Shown one piece after another: positions 38,801 through 53,800 of a DNA stretch of 64,000 nt; the stretch's first letter is position 1, and each line of letters begins with the position of its first letter. A program made the position numbers and the translations under genes. This stretch comes from Mimachlamys varia (Eukaryota; Mollusca; Bivalvia; Pectinida; Pectinidae), in the NCBI GenBank assembly GCA_947623455.1, contig OX392534.1, positions 33,237,426 through 33,301,425 of the forward strand. Reading direction: 5' to 3'. Under the pieces are notes generated by a model, which saw only the letters and a program-made list of their open reading frames with translations, made no database searches and was not told where the DNA came from.

Positions 38801-41800
38801 CAATTCTTAAGTTTGCAGGATACCAGTCTTAAATAATATCAATATCAAAGAGAGAAAAGTGCAGGGCTGAATGAGTTTTTACCATAGTTAAAGTACTAAT
38901 CTAAAATCTTTTTATTTTATGAACTTAAGTCTTACAAATGATCAGAGTCTGAATAAACGTGGTTTGGCTAATTTATTTTCAGGAGGATACAACTAGTGCT
39001 TCTAAAATGGCGTCACGTTATCAGGATGACAACATGGGTAGCCTGTTCCATAAGCCGAAGTCTGGGTCCTCCCGTCCTGGTTCAGCAGCATCTACACAAG
39101 CCTCCAATGCCGTACCTCCAGCGCCACCTATCAGCGCCAATCTGTTAACAACATCGCCACTGCCTTCCTCGGCTTTCACAATGGCCGCTGCTGCAGCAGG
39201 TATGTACTATTAGCTGTAAAATTATTTAAAAGAGGGTTTTTATGCCCCCGCCATGAAATGGGGGGGAGGGGGCGCATATAGTGTTACCCATGTCCATCCC
39301 ATCCCATTCCGTCCAATGGTAATGTAACCAGCTTATTTAAATAACTACTGATCTGATTGTCATCAAACTTCGGATACGTAATAAGCATGAAGAACTAATT
39401 TCATATTTGGTAAGGGGGCATTTATGTCTCGCATACATTTCTAGTTTTGCAAGTTTCATTTTCATTAGATATTAGAATTATGTGCATTCACTGAATTATA
39501 TTAGTTACTGAAGTTCAGGTCCAGAGCCTCAAAAACAGCATCACAATATCCACAAGTTTTGATGGTCATTTTCCCTTGCAGGTGGCGGTCTGGCAACTCA
39601 TGAAGAATCACTCGGTATTCCACTCAACGTGATTGACTTTGACTCTCTTAAGCCTCATCTAAGCTTCCTTCTCAACATTTATGGAATCAATTATGTATGT
39701 AACATTCCAAATTGTCCTTTTTTAAACAGAAAACAAAAAAATATTTACAGAATGATTTAGAAATTATAAATCAATTACAGTTACAGAGTGCAGTGCTGGT
39801 TGTTGATGTTTATATGTTCATCTTTATGTTTATGATGTATTGTTTATGTAAGTATGTGAAATAAGGAACAGTTAGAGCACAGGGGCACATAACAATAGTA
39901 ATGTATGCATGAAATGTATGAGGGTAAACATAAACATATGTTGCAACCCTCATACATTTTATGCATTTATTATTATTGTAACATGCCCCTGTTGTAAGAA
40001 GAAAATAAACATTAAATACCATTGTATTGGATATATAAGCATTGATGTTATATCATAATTACAGGATTTGGAAAGCATACACACTCCTGCTGATGAAATG
40101 GAATTGTACGCAGCCGTAAACAGAAAATTCCGACTTTTATTCCTGCGTCAGGAGAGCATGAGGACCTTCAAGGCCTATGACCGCTTGGAGGTATGAACAC
40201 ATCTCTGTTCAAAGATAGCAAAATATTTTATTGTTCATCTGGTGTATTTAGGAATTAAACCATAATTTTTTGTATTTTCCTCAAATTAAGCTTATTCCTT
40301 TTTACTCTGTTTCAAGTAACAACACTGTACTGCTGAAAATCTTGATAATTTGTTTTCACTTTATTTGCTCTCATTTCCATGCATTTTCCTTGAAACCCAT
40401 GTAACTTTTAATGTATTTCTGACCTCCAACTTCGAATCGTACCCTCGTATATGCTGAAAAATTTCCTGAAATTGCTCTAAAGATATCTTATTACCATGTC
40501 TTATTTCATACAAGCAGCTCTTTGTAGTTTTCATGAAGCAATATCTTAAAATATCTTTTTGACAAGAAGGTTGAATTAAATGAAGCAATTTTACAATATA
40601 AAGTATCTAAGAAAACTATTTTAGGTTGGAATGGAGAACTGGGGCTCCGATTCATCCATACATGCCCTCAGACAGGAGGCAAACTGGGTGCCCTACATAC
40701 GTCTCCGCCCAGAAAAAGAACCCATTCAGGAAAAGAAATGGACACAGCTACGTCAGGCCAACAAAATTGACGAGATCCTGAAAATCAAATACGGTTTTCT
40801 GAATATGGGTGAACCTAAGGTTTGTGCCATCATAATTCTTCAATAAATTATGTAACTTTGTTTCAACTTGTATCATATTTATAATAAATTTTAATAGGTA
40901 TGAGGCATTAATTTATTTTAAGTTAAAAAATATATTTAGTTTATGCTTATATTTTTAACTGTTTAGTGACTACAGAATTCTGATATTAAGAGAGTACATA
41001 TATTTTTTCACATCAACAAGAAAGTACATAGTATTAATTTTGATATTTGGAGAGTACACAATTTTACTTTATTTAAGAGTACAGTATATATTTGTAATAT
41101 TTAGAGAGTACACATGAAATTTGATTGATATAATTAGTCACAGGATTTTTCTGTCATGAAATTTAAAGAGTACATGATATTTTTTTATGTTTAGAGAGTA
41201 CAAGATATTTTACGAGACCATGCAGCAGTTATCCGTGACCCTGTCCCAGTGTTCCCTGCCCATGTAACCTCAAACGCGACCCCTTCTGGCTACAACACTG
41301 CTGCCACCTGGAGGAAAATCTACAGCAATCCAGATCGTTATACTGAGTAGGTTGAGTAAATAGGTTTGAGATCATTTTCAAAATTGTATATCTGTATGTT
41401 TTCACAGAGATCTTGATATTATGTATTCGGTAAGGTTGAGTTAAAACTAATGTGCCTTCAGAAGTTTGGAAATGATCAGCTTGTATAAACATTTACAAGA
41501 TGGGTATTTGACATGATGTGGGTATATGACAATTGTTATATAAAGGGATTTAATTTTTAATGATTTTGTTGTATGTGTATAAATTGTGTTTGCAATGTTG
41601 TAATTATGCATTTTTTCGGTCCGTCATTGCTTGTAATTGTTAATGAAATTGTCCCTGATCAGGAGTTCTTATCTCAGATCTAGATTTTGACTTTTTACTC
41701 CAGTTTTAGATTCAACTATAACTAATTTGATCTCTTGATGTTCATAAAACCTATTTGAAAACTGACAATTTTTATTCTCTTTTTTTTTTTTCAGTGAGGA

Positions 41801-44800
41801 TGCTGATGATGAAAGCCGGGAGCTTGATGACAAAGAAATAGAAAATGTCGATTTAACACAGTCCCGGGCTTCTAGTGCACGGAAACGAAAAGACAGCTAT
41901 GACTACATGAACACAGTGAGGATGCTGGGTAAGATCTGCTTCTTTTAAAAGCTTGAACACATTTTTTAAAAAGGCTTTTTGTTGCAGCATATTCTAAATA
42001 ACTATATTGCTTATTGGATCAATTTCTGTATTCATACAACTAATATCTGGACTAAAAAAATGCTGAATTAATTATTGCTATTTTCAAAATGATTTTGAAA
42101 AGTGTATGTTATCTATTTTTGTCACGTTTCACTGCTGGCTTTATTATCTTCATATATTCAGATCACTGATTTTGCATGTAAAAAGTATTACTAATGCTTT
42201 TACCTATTCTAATAACATAATTACAAAAAATGATTTAATTGAAGAATAATAAATCCATTTATTTTACAAAGCTAATTTTTTTAAAGAATTTCTTTCATAG
42301 ATTTCTTAGAACTATCTTTTTTCCTTTCTTTTTTGTTTTGTTATTTTGCTAACAATAATGACATCCAGGCAATATTTCGTTCATTTTATTTATTTCTTTG
42401 TTTTCAAATTTCTTGCTTTCATGTTTAAATTTTCAGCTGGTACTAAAGAAGGTATAAACACAATGAACACTTAGTTAATTAGGTACTATTTGGCTAGTTG
42501 GAGATGAAAATCGGCTCAAGATCTGTTAGACAATTAAAAACCATTCTAATATGTTCTTCGTTCTCTATTTACTAATATATCTGAATTCTGTTCAGCCTAA
42601 TGTGCTACATTTCAATTAAAATTGTGATGTTATGTTGTATAATGTCATATGAAATCTCAAGGAAAATTATTTCAATCTTCCTAATTTCAACACAATGATA
42701 ATGGTATGGGAAGCAGAAGTTTTCTCAATTTCAACGTCAGATAGAAATGGCTAGAAAAAATCTAATGGAAGTAAGGTTTATCAGCACTGTTTATTATAAC
42801 TTCTAAATATAAATAAATAAACTTTATATCCAACTGATATTAGTCCCTCTTGTTGGCTTGGATGTTAGCGCACGTCAAGGGGTCTAATTGTGGGAGTAAA
42901 CTGGAGAACCCGGAAAAGGCTAAACCCATGTGGTCAAGCAGACTCCATAATCGGGGAATTGAACCCCGGCTGCCTTGGTGAAAGGCTAGTGCGTTATCCA
43001 CTGCACCACCAGACCATACCTAGTGTTCCGAACATCTCATCTTAATTAGAAATTACAATGTACAATGTATACTGATTTAAACCTTCCTTCGGTTGTTGTT
43101 TTAGCCATTTCTTCCTGAACTTTCAGTATTTCTGTACTAGAGTTGTGCATTCCATTAAAGAATAATATCCACGGAAGAACGCCAGAACATATATGAGAAA
43201 TTTGGAAACAGGCTTTGGATCTCCTTTGCCTACATGTAGTATCAAATTCATTTAACAATGCGATCATTTAAGTCACTGTATTTCTGTTATAAATTTCATT
43301 TTCTAGTTAAGTCATGTTAATTACTTGGTTTTAGATGTTTGTCAAAACTGATGTAAATAGTCAGCTAGAGACAAATACAAGTAGGAGTAACTAAAGCATG
43401 GAATCACATGTTAGCTAAAAAAACCCTCACTTGGTTTTTGGCCACATTCTAAGTCTTTGTGTGGAAACAGCTGAATTTTCTGTAGTAACTAACTTGATGT
43501 ATTGATGGTAGTTTTAGAATGGAATGAAAGTTTGGAAATGAAAAAGTTGATTTAGATTTAGGCTAAGGAAAGAAAAAAGTTTTCCCTTTTTTATAAGATA
43601 AGCCAAGCTAGAGTGTGAAAGTAGAATTACTATAGAGAAATCATCTCCTTGTTAGAAAAAATAAAGTATACATATCTTAGATCGTAGTGCCACCAAACAT
43701 CATTCATCATAAGATTTTCATGCAAACTCAGTATTCAAGCACCATGTGTACCATTTGTCAAAAAACAATCTATATTTCATTTAAATGTAAAACCCAATTA
43801 AATTAAAAATAAGGCTAATGAGTCCCCCACCCGGCCAATGAGAACCAGAGGGGATGTTAGGTTTGTGTTGTGTCTGTCCTTCATTCCTCCATCTTGTCTA
43901 GGCTCTATTTCCTACACTACTTGTTACTGGAACTTCAATTTGGGAAATGGGTCCACTTTGGTGAGGCGGTGTGTCTTGTATCAAAAGTAGGTCACTGTGA
44001 CCTACGTTTTGACGTTAAATCAACATCAAAGAAAAGATTGTCTGGGCTCTGTTTCTTACACTACTTGTCATAGATCAGTAAAGGAACTTCATACTTGGGG
44101 TATTGGTTAACCTTGGTGAGGCGATGCGTCATATATCAAAAGTAGGTAACTGTGACCTACCGTAAAAACTCGTGTAATCTACGCACCAGTGTAATTTGCG
44201 CACCCTAAAAATCACCCCAAAACTGCTGGAAAAAGGTCTGTATCAATATAATTTACGCACCCAAAAAAATCGAAAAAATCGCAAAGTTGACGACCATTAA
44301 TTTGTTTCGTTCTCATGTCATTCAATATTCTTTTTTCTCTTTTTAGGTGACGATTTTCTCCAGTAAATAATAAAAAACATGGATGAGTTTGTGTTATTCA
44401 TTTATTAGAAAAATGCATAATTATTAGCAAGTATAAGAAAAACGTATTTTGTGCCTACCGAACCCTACACACGCCTGGTCGATCAAAAACCATCCTCGGT
44501 CAAGCTGACATGTAATTATCGACGACAGGTGTAATTAAAAGCACAATTATACTAGTACTGATCTCATTGAGTAGGGTATCTTGTTTAAACGGTAATTACC
44601 TTAGAAGTGTTCTCCTGATCAATTAGACGATAATAACTTTCATAAAACCGACGGCTTGGTATAATTATAGGCTACCGCAATCACACGGGTACAGGCCTAA
44701 GACAGTCCCACGGGTTGACCAATGAAAAATTGCCTTTTTTGACACGCTCTCAGTCCTCGATAATAGGCTACCTTTGATTGGTTATATGTAATGTAAACAC

Positions 44801-47800
44801 AAAGGCGACCACGTGGAGACGGTGAAAGCATTGTTGCGATAATTAGCGGTAACAGCATAGATGATATGGCATAAACGTTACGTTGCATTAACTAATAATA
44901 TGTGTAAATGTTACAACTCTTACGGTTAACTCCTCGGCCCCTGTTAACGCCTTTACACGCTTTATTTGCTTCGTGTGGTCTCTGTTATTGCTTTTATGAG
45001 ACATCGTCCGCCATCCTTGTGGTTCCGACGGTCGTGAAGAAGCGATTTTACGATTGGTATAGAAAACATGTTACGACGGTTTTGATTGGCCGAATGTATC
45101 ACGCGACTCTGGCGACCGAAATAGTAATGGAAATTTCCATTCATAAAGGCATCACATGACACGATATTCCCGCGAAAACCAAAGAATTTACTACGAAAGT
45201 TACTCACGTAGAACGCAATGGCGACTTTCGATTTTGAAACGAGTTCCTGCGAATTCGATGACATTTTGAAATATTTACTGCCGAAGATGTTGCAAGTGCA
45301 ATTGAAATGGCTGCAGGATTACGAGAAGAAAAGCAAGGAACTTAATTGGACACGCCTTTAGTGATGGAACTGAAAACGAAAGTATGTCAAAGTGATAACG
45401 AGACGAAACTTTTACCGTGGTCGGAGTATTTATCGGCAATATCAATACCTGATTTTTTCTAAACTATTAGATAAACTATGGTTTTAGATGACCACACGAG
45501 TGAAATAGAATGCCTGTATTTGCGTTAAATGTTTTGTTTACCTAATTGGGCTTATAATTACTTGTCAAATAAACGTTGTATGCCGAGCGGCCGTCTCAAC
45601 TCTGGCCTGGTCCAAATGACATCGGGACGTCAATCATAAATAACTTATCGTCAATTCCCGTGTAATTCATAAATAACAACACAAATACAGTATATATTTT
45701 GAATGTTTTTAATATTAATTTATTTATTCTGCTTGCGTCGTCTGGATCTTGTGTACAAAAGGAAACAATCCCGACTTTCCAATATGGCGGCGTCCTTCAG
45801 ATTTCTCGATCTTTCACTGAAAAAAAACTTGACACACATCTATATCATTGTAATTTACGCACCCCCAACTATTTGATTTTAATTTCCCTTAAAAAAGTGC
45901 GCAGATTACACGAGTTTTTACGGTACTTTTTCACCTTTGATCTACACCAAAGAAAAGATTGTCTTGGCTCAATTTTCTACACTACCTTTCACAGGACTTC
46001 ATACTTGGGGTAAGGGTTAATAACCCTTGATGAGGTGGTGTTTCATGTATTAATTGTAGATATCTGTAACCTACATTTTGACCTTTGACCTACATCAAAG
46101 AATTTGTTTTCTAAAGTAATTCCGCCTCAACTACTCATTGGACTTAATACTGGGGTTATAGAGTAACTTTGGTGAGGTGATCACCTGTTGCAAGAGACTG
46201 TAATTCATCAAATTGTCTGGTTATATAATGTCTAAGGTGTAATACAATGGTCAAGGTTTAGTAGAAAAGTAATTACAATGTACATGTATATCATATTTCA
46301 TCAGTGGTAAATATTATACCTAGCAATGTGCAAAAATTCTTGTGACACCATGTAAGGCTAATTTCTGAAAATACCACTATATGCAGGAAAAGCTATTTGG
46401 CTGTACAGAACCTTCACATGTTTAAAAGAATTAACTAAAACAGAGGGAATGGACTGAAAGGTTCATTGTGATAAAGTCTGCTAATATTTCAACTGTCAAA
46501 TGTCTTGAATGCACTTCTTAATCAAGTAAATTCACTGTAGATCTCTTTTAAAATATCCTTTTGTCATATTGGTAAAAACATAAGATACCTGTAAATGTAC
46601 ATTATATTATAAGTACATTTACAGACTAGCTTAGTGATCACAAAATGATCAAAAGTTTACATCATCCTTTGCCTCCTCCTGTTGCCAATTATGAAGATGG
46701 AAAAGTTTCTGGTACTACATGTATCTCTATGACATATATAGTCCTGATTTAAAATCTATGCCTTCTTTGTTTGCAATATACATTTGTTTATTACGTAATC
46801 AATGTGTTCAATATTTTTCAGTGCACTTATTCAAATTCCTCTCTTTTGTTCTTTAACAAATTTTCAGTGGCATTGTAATCCAGCTTAGACAAGCATCTGG
46901 GAGACTTAGATCTGTCAGTACAGTAACACTCTTCATGCAAGAACGGGGAATTAAAGTATCATGGCATGTTTTAAAACATATTCGGAACAGATTTTCCTGA
47001 CAGTGAGGCTGTTGTTGTAAACAAAGTATATTCAGGCACCTGTACTGACTATAAAACATGTCTTATTTTCCGTGCAGGTATGGACGATGGAAAGGAAGAC
47101 ACAGATCCTGCTACTGTTCAAGGGGCTTACCTGTCCTTTTTACACCTTCGGCATTTGAGACTCCGCGACCTCCACCGAACGGTATGTGACTCAATTATTT
47201 GACAATTTGAAGGCTAAACTAAATTTCTAAGGAAAATTTAAAAAGGTACTGTTATTAGTGTAATAAAGGTCATTATTTATTTGAAATGCCTCTGCCAGGA
47301 GTCAAACCTGAAACCTCTGGCTACTAGTCTTACACTCAACCAATTGAGCTAAAGAGAAGATCTCTCTAGCTGAATGATATATTGCAGCTAGTATATACCA
47401 GGTTTACATTAGTAGGAGATATTGGTAAGATCATGATCTTAAAAAGAAATATTACCTGATAATGAAAAATCTTTAAAAAAAAAAATGATAAAAATAAAAA
47501 AAAAAAATACAGAATAATTGTGTGTCTATTCAAATAAGGTAATTCTTTCTCTCTATTTCATGATGTAAAATACATGTCACAACCAAGAAATCTCAACGTA
47601 TTCACCATTAATGCTTGTGTGTCTTGCAGGTCCTGAGTTGCTTAAACTACTATCGCTCCTTAGAAAGAACACTTTCCATAAATGATGCTGGTCTTACGCA
47701 GGAAGGAAGCGATTTCAAGAAAACATTGTAAGTAGGAAGGACTAATTAACTGTCTCTAATGTTATCAGCTTAAGACTATGTACATGTATGATCTTGTTTA

Positions 47801-50800
47801 TTAAAGCTCCATATCATTATAATATTTTTGTCCCACAAAAATTTATAAGTTAACTTTTCCAATTATCTTCCTCCATAAACTTTTATCGTATCTAAAGAAT
47901 GGTTGTAAACTTGAATTACCTGGTACCAGATGCAGTTGAGCTGAAGCATAGCAAAATTGATACAAGATTTCTCATGATTAGATAAGAATTTTCTTTTATA
48001 CAAGTCAAACAAAAACAAAGATAGGTGTACAACAGAGGCCCCATATTTAAATTCAATAAGGCATCAAGTTATTGTAGTTATTGATAAAATAAATAGCATA
48101 TTTTCACACTCGTTTAGCCCGCAGAACCATAGACGATCAACAGAGCATGATGGGACTGTTGGAGGAGGCGGGGGTATCGGTAACCATGGTTACATTCACA
48201 ACACACCAGCTGACTACAAGTAAGATAGAGCCAAACATTGATATTTCTGTGCAGAATTAATCCATCTAAGATTGTTTCTTTAGAGCTCTGAAGTAAACAC
48301 GTCAATTGTTCACTAGGATTAATCTCTTTGATACTCCATAGTTAAAAAATGTCAAATCAATATCAAAGCGAAAAAATAACTTATTTTTCACGCTGTAGCA
48401 ATGTCTTTAAATTTCAAAGTTAAGAACCATATCAATAACTTATGCTTCATGTGAATACATATGTACTTATTGTAACAAGCTAATTGTAAAACTGAATTCT
48501 GTTGTCATGTCCGAGATTAGAATTCTGTAATTTCTCTTTTATCAAGGCTGAATGAATCTGAGTTTATCCAGTATGCTGATGTGGATAACCATGATGACTT
48601 CTACACGATCGAGGAGGGGCGTGTTCATGTTCATGATCAGCGTGGATACTTCATCATCTACGATGCTGCAGAGGCTGACCTCAAGTAAGGTCACATTACA
48701 GGTCAAGGTCATTGTACCTCAAACAATCTCATGTCAGGTCACATCACAGGTCAAGGTCATTGTACCTCAAACAATTTCATATAAGGTTACACAACAGGTC
48801 AAGATGATTATACCTCAAACAATTTCATGTAAGGTTACAAAACAGGTCAAGGTCATTGTACCTCAAACAATTTCATGTAAGGTCACACAACAGGTCAAAG
48901 TCATTGTACCTCAAACAATTTCATGTAAGGTCACAAAACAGGTCAAGTTCCTCTTACCTCAAGCAATCTCATGTAAGGTTACACAACAGGTCAAGGTCAT
49001 TGTACCTCAAACAATTTCATGTAAGGTCACACAACAGGTCAAGGTCATTGCACCTAGACATGAAGTAAGATTACAATAGAGAGGTCAAGGGTATTGTACC
49101 TTAGGGCAGTAAGCAAGTTTTTAATATGGTGGATTAAGTGTGCTGTATTTAAATGCTTTTTTTTTTAAGTAAGTTAGTGTTAATACAATTATAGAGATAC
49201 AATAAAACAGTAACAAATCAAATTTGTCTACCACCATTTTATTTCTTCATTCATGACGAAATCAAAACACACTGATGGACACAATGCGATTATCTCCCCT
49301 TAGTTGTCCAGTATATCCAGTAGAATTCAGTGATCAGTGAAAGAAAATTAAATATTTTTGACTAGATGCATTTTATTTTTTGACTTTGTTTTCTTTGTTT
49401 TTGTACAGAGATCTTGAAAAGGACTTGTTACTCGTAGCAACCCATTACATAGAGAAGGATCGGAACTTAAGGCAGCGATCGCGGATCGTGAGATCATCAG
49501 ACTCCATAAAACGCAGACAGGTATAATGGACTGATGGGTTATATATAACTAATGGACTTTCTAGGGTAGCATGTACATTAAATATATTCTAAAAAATCTT
49601 TTTACATTGCGTATTATGTTTGTGAAAATTTCTAATAATTTGCATAAGTTTTTATTAAAATGACTTTATGTTAGAATTTTGAAATTTTAAAATATTAATC
49701 TGAGAATGGGATTGACTGTCCAAAGCTTTTTCCTTACGTGGACATTTATTGAGATACAAACTTTTAAATTTTAACAGAAAATAATACAATTCCTTTAAAG
49801 GCCCAATATACGTAACTTTCGGCAAAACTTGAAGCGAAAATCAAGCCTAAAAACTGATTATATTTATAGATTTAGTTAAGATTTACTGATATCAGCAATA
49901 TTCAAGATGAATTCTTTCGCAGTTACCGGTACAGCAGCAGTTGAACCGTCTTCTCACTTCGGTTTGTTGTTGAAGTGGGCCCCACCTGAATTATTTTCAA
50001 TTCTTTAGATTTTCCTGTCAAGACTTTCTTGTTAGTTACCGCCCGGGTTTACTTCATTTAAGCCTTATTTTTGCATGGTTATCAACTGGATTTTTTTTTT
50101 TCAGAATTTTTCAGAATCACGAAAAATTTCCTGAAGTTATATATATTGGGCCTTTAACTGAGAATGGGATTAACTGTCCAAAGCTTTTTTCCTTACGTGG
50201 ACATTTATGTAGATGCAAACTTTCAAGTTTTAACAGAAAATAATACAATTCCTTTAAATAAAAGGACACATCTTCTGATATAAATATAATTTCCTGGTTT
50301 AGATATCGGAGATGGGACCTGGAGACTTTGACATTGCCAGCTATGCCCATCAAGAGGTGGACAGATTTGGGGTACTGATGGACTTGTGGACAAACGAGGC
50401 CGCCTACCAGGAATGTAAACGCGAGGTATGCATGACTGCACAAACCAAAATAGGCATGACTGCACAAATGACACTGATAAGTGGCCTTGATAAGTGGCCT
50501 TGATAAGTGGCCTTGATAAGCGGCCTTGATAAGTTGCCTTATAAGTGGCCTTGATAAGTGGCCTTGATAAGTGGCCTTGATAAGTGGCCTTGATAAGCGG
50601 CCTTGATAAGTGGCCTTGATAAGTGGCCTTGATAAGTGGCCTTGATAAGTGGCCTTGATAAGTGGCCTTGATAAGTGGCCTTGATAAGCGGCCTTGATAA
50701 GCGGCCTTGATAAGTGGCCTTGATAAGTGGCCTTGATAAGTGGCCTTGATAAGTGGCCTTGATTAGCGGCCTTGATAAGTGGCCTTGATAAGTGGCCTTG

Positions 50801-53800
50801 ATAAGTGGCCTTATAAGTACACTTTGTGCTTTCAGACACACAAAAGGAGTGTGCTAAGTGAAGCCAAGTACATGTACAAGGAAAAGTTTCAATGTGAAAT
50901 CTAAAAAATAAAAATGTGTTTTTGTTTTTATGGAAAAGAGTCTTTGATCAAAAGACTCTAGATTGTTTTGGCAGATTAATGAGATGTGGAATTTTTTTCA
51001 TGTTTTAATTAGTGCAACCATCCTCTTTTCCTGATAAAGATGGGGTTCCGTTAATAGGGGCAGATGCACCTATTAGGTCGAATGAAGTTTTGAATATTCA
51101 ACATAGCAATTTTCAGGAACTTAATTGTTGAGTTGTTGCAAGCCTTTGCTACTGGTACACTTGAAAGTGAAAATAACTGCTTTAGAAAATGCTAGATTGT
51201 AACTATGGTGTTGGTGTGATATTTTAACAAGGAAATAAGAAATAATTTGGTTAATTTTTTATTACGTAGCTTGTTGACTGCTACGTGGAGGCGTATCAAC
51301 ACGTGTTTGATCGGGATGAAAAGCGAGCGTTAGCACAAGTCATCACCAACCTCATCTACAAACGACCTCGCTTTGACTTCAACACTACGTACTTCGTGAA
51401 GACTTACCGGACGGAGTGTGTCATAATGCGACAGACCACATCACTGGTCAAGGCCATGCTTGACCGACAGGTAAGTCTGACCATTAAACATATACAACTG
51501 TTTAGGACGAAGTTGTCACATCTTGATTCTCCTGGGTATCCAAACTACAGTAAAAGAAGTTTATAACAAATCTCTGGCGACCAAGGAATTAGTTTGTTAT
51601 GGCATAACATACATATGATAGGGGGGGGTTGGGGGGGGGGGGGGGGGTTGGCGCGTTGGTGGGGAATGAAAAATACTACCTTTATAACCATGAATTTGTT
51701 GTAAGCGTGTTGGGTATATAAACGTGTTTTACTGTACTCATTAGTAATTGTGAAGTGGACATAGAACCAGTTGAGCAAACAAATGAAACTTTTCATACAT
51801 CCTCAGTTTTAGTTATGCTCCACAGAGAAATATTAAAGGTATATTATCATATGCGTTCTACATGTATTTTTTGTTTAATTTTAATACATCTCACTTAATT
51901 GAGTTTAGATATATATTTCTAATTTTATTTATTTCTATTTAGATCTAGTTACATTTTTAAATGAAGGACTTTCGTAATAATTTTTCCGTCCCCCACCAGG
52001 TGGAGCAGCAAAGAGAGTATACCCAGAAAGTTTGCCGTGAGGGCGACACTGAGTTTGGTCTACCCCTGTGTGTTATCCCCAAACAGCCGATCTCCGTAAA
52101 CCTGAGCCGACCAGCCCTGAAAAATGTGTACATGCTTGAGTTCCACACGTCACTGTCCATGGCCAGCAAGGTTCCAGAGGCACTAAAGTATGCTCTCCAG
52201 GTCAGTATAGCTCCTCTGTAGGGCAGACATAATCAATATTGTACTGGAATTGTTACTTTACATCTTAGGTAGTACAGTGTACCCTCGACCTATCGCCACC
52301 CAAATCTACCGCCACCCTCGCATACCACCACCTAAACCTCTAGAACGGATTTCCCTTCTATATAATTCCCTTTTTAAGTTCGTCACCGTCACATATCGCC
52401 ATCCGCCACACTCTTTTAAATACAAACATCCCGAATCGCTATACATTTCCCTTGACGATAACGCCATATTGTTCTGTTTTTGGAGATCGAGGAAATCGTA
52501 AGTGTTCCATTTGGAATGGCATGCGGCAAAAGCAGATCAAAAACTATTTTCAGATATAAATTTGTGCCAATGAAGATCTATATGATGATATAATACTAAA
52601 CTTGTTTTTAATAAAATGTTGGGAAGCAATCTATTATGCAATTTAATTCATGGTAATGATTTTCATTATTTGACACTATCGCCACCCTCGTTATACTGCC
52701 ATGATTGCTGTGGACGAAAGGTGGCGGTATAACGAGGGTACACTGTACATCTCAACCCATGCATCAAAAGTTGGGGCATACCGTTCATGGTTGGTTGACT
52801 CTATCTGCATTTAAGTTAGTTTCTCTGAAATCATAAATTCTTAAACAACCAACCTTAACATGAAGGTCTAGGTGAGACATATCAATTTGAATGGCTTGTG
52901 ATTAATATGAACTTTCTCAGTTATCGTTATTGATGCCTATATAATTTAAATTGCATAATTTTTTTTAATAGAACTTGCTTTTGATATTTACATCTGTACA
53001 TTCAGAATATATTGGCAAATTAATTATGTCCCCCAAACGAAGTGGGGGGACATATTGTTTTTGCTCGGTTTCTTATTATTATTATTATTATTATTACAAG
53101 CTTTACCGAACATAATCTTACAGTGTGCTGGAATGATGAACGAATCAGCTGATGGTAGCTAAACTAAACACTAATGCAAGAAACGCTGTTCGGCATTAGT
53201 TCAAACTGGGAGTGAAATGATGGGATAGCATGTTATCGTTGTGTCCGGTTATCTCATCAGTTGAGAAAACATAACATTCAATGGAATGTTACCAATTTTA
53301 ACCCTCTAGATATTTTTCATACACTTTTCGAATATTACGGAATTTACAAATCTGGGTGAATAAATTTGAAAGACAAGTTCATGAGTTGGCATTAAAATGA
53401 GCCACCAGAATCGCAGAGCCACTGGACTCTTTTGTTTCTCACATTGCCTGCATTCTGAACCATTCCACATATAAAATAAGCCGATATACGCAATATATGT
53501 ATGCCAATTTTGATTTACCTTGACCAAACAATCTTGAAACTTGAACTTGTCCAAGACATATTAATCCTCTACATGTGTGTGAAGACGGTGAAAATCCATG
53601 AAGAAATAAAGCCCCTACAGTGCTGACAATCATTGTCTAAAAAAGCAAGTGACCTGGACCCGACAACCATGAAACTTGAACTTGAAACTTGTCAAAGATA
53701 TTTTAACTCTGTATGTATAAGATTGTGTGCTTTAGTAAAGGAAACCATTAGAGCGCTGACAATTATTTTCTAAAAATAGCCACAGTTAACTTGACCTTGA

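Noticed and set aside
48552..49079. 175-codon plus-strand ORF
   Set aside because: Its start is in the wrong frame of exon 16 and the rest is the 48-bp intronic array.
50117..50839. 240-codon minus-strand ORF with LSRPLIKATYQGH repeats
   Set aside because: It is the translation of a 13-bp tandem repeat (three units give 13 residues) running through an intron of the plus-strand gene.
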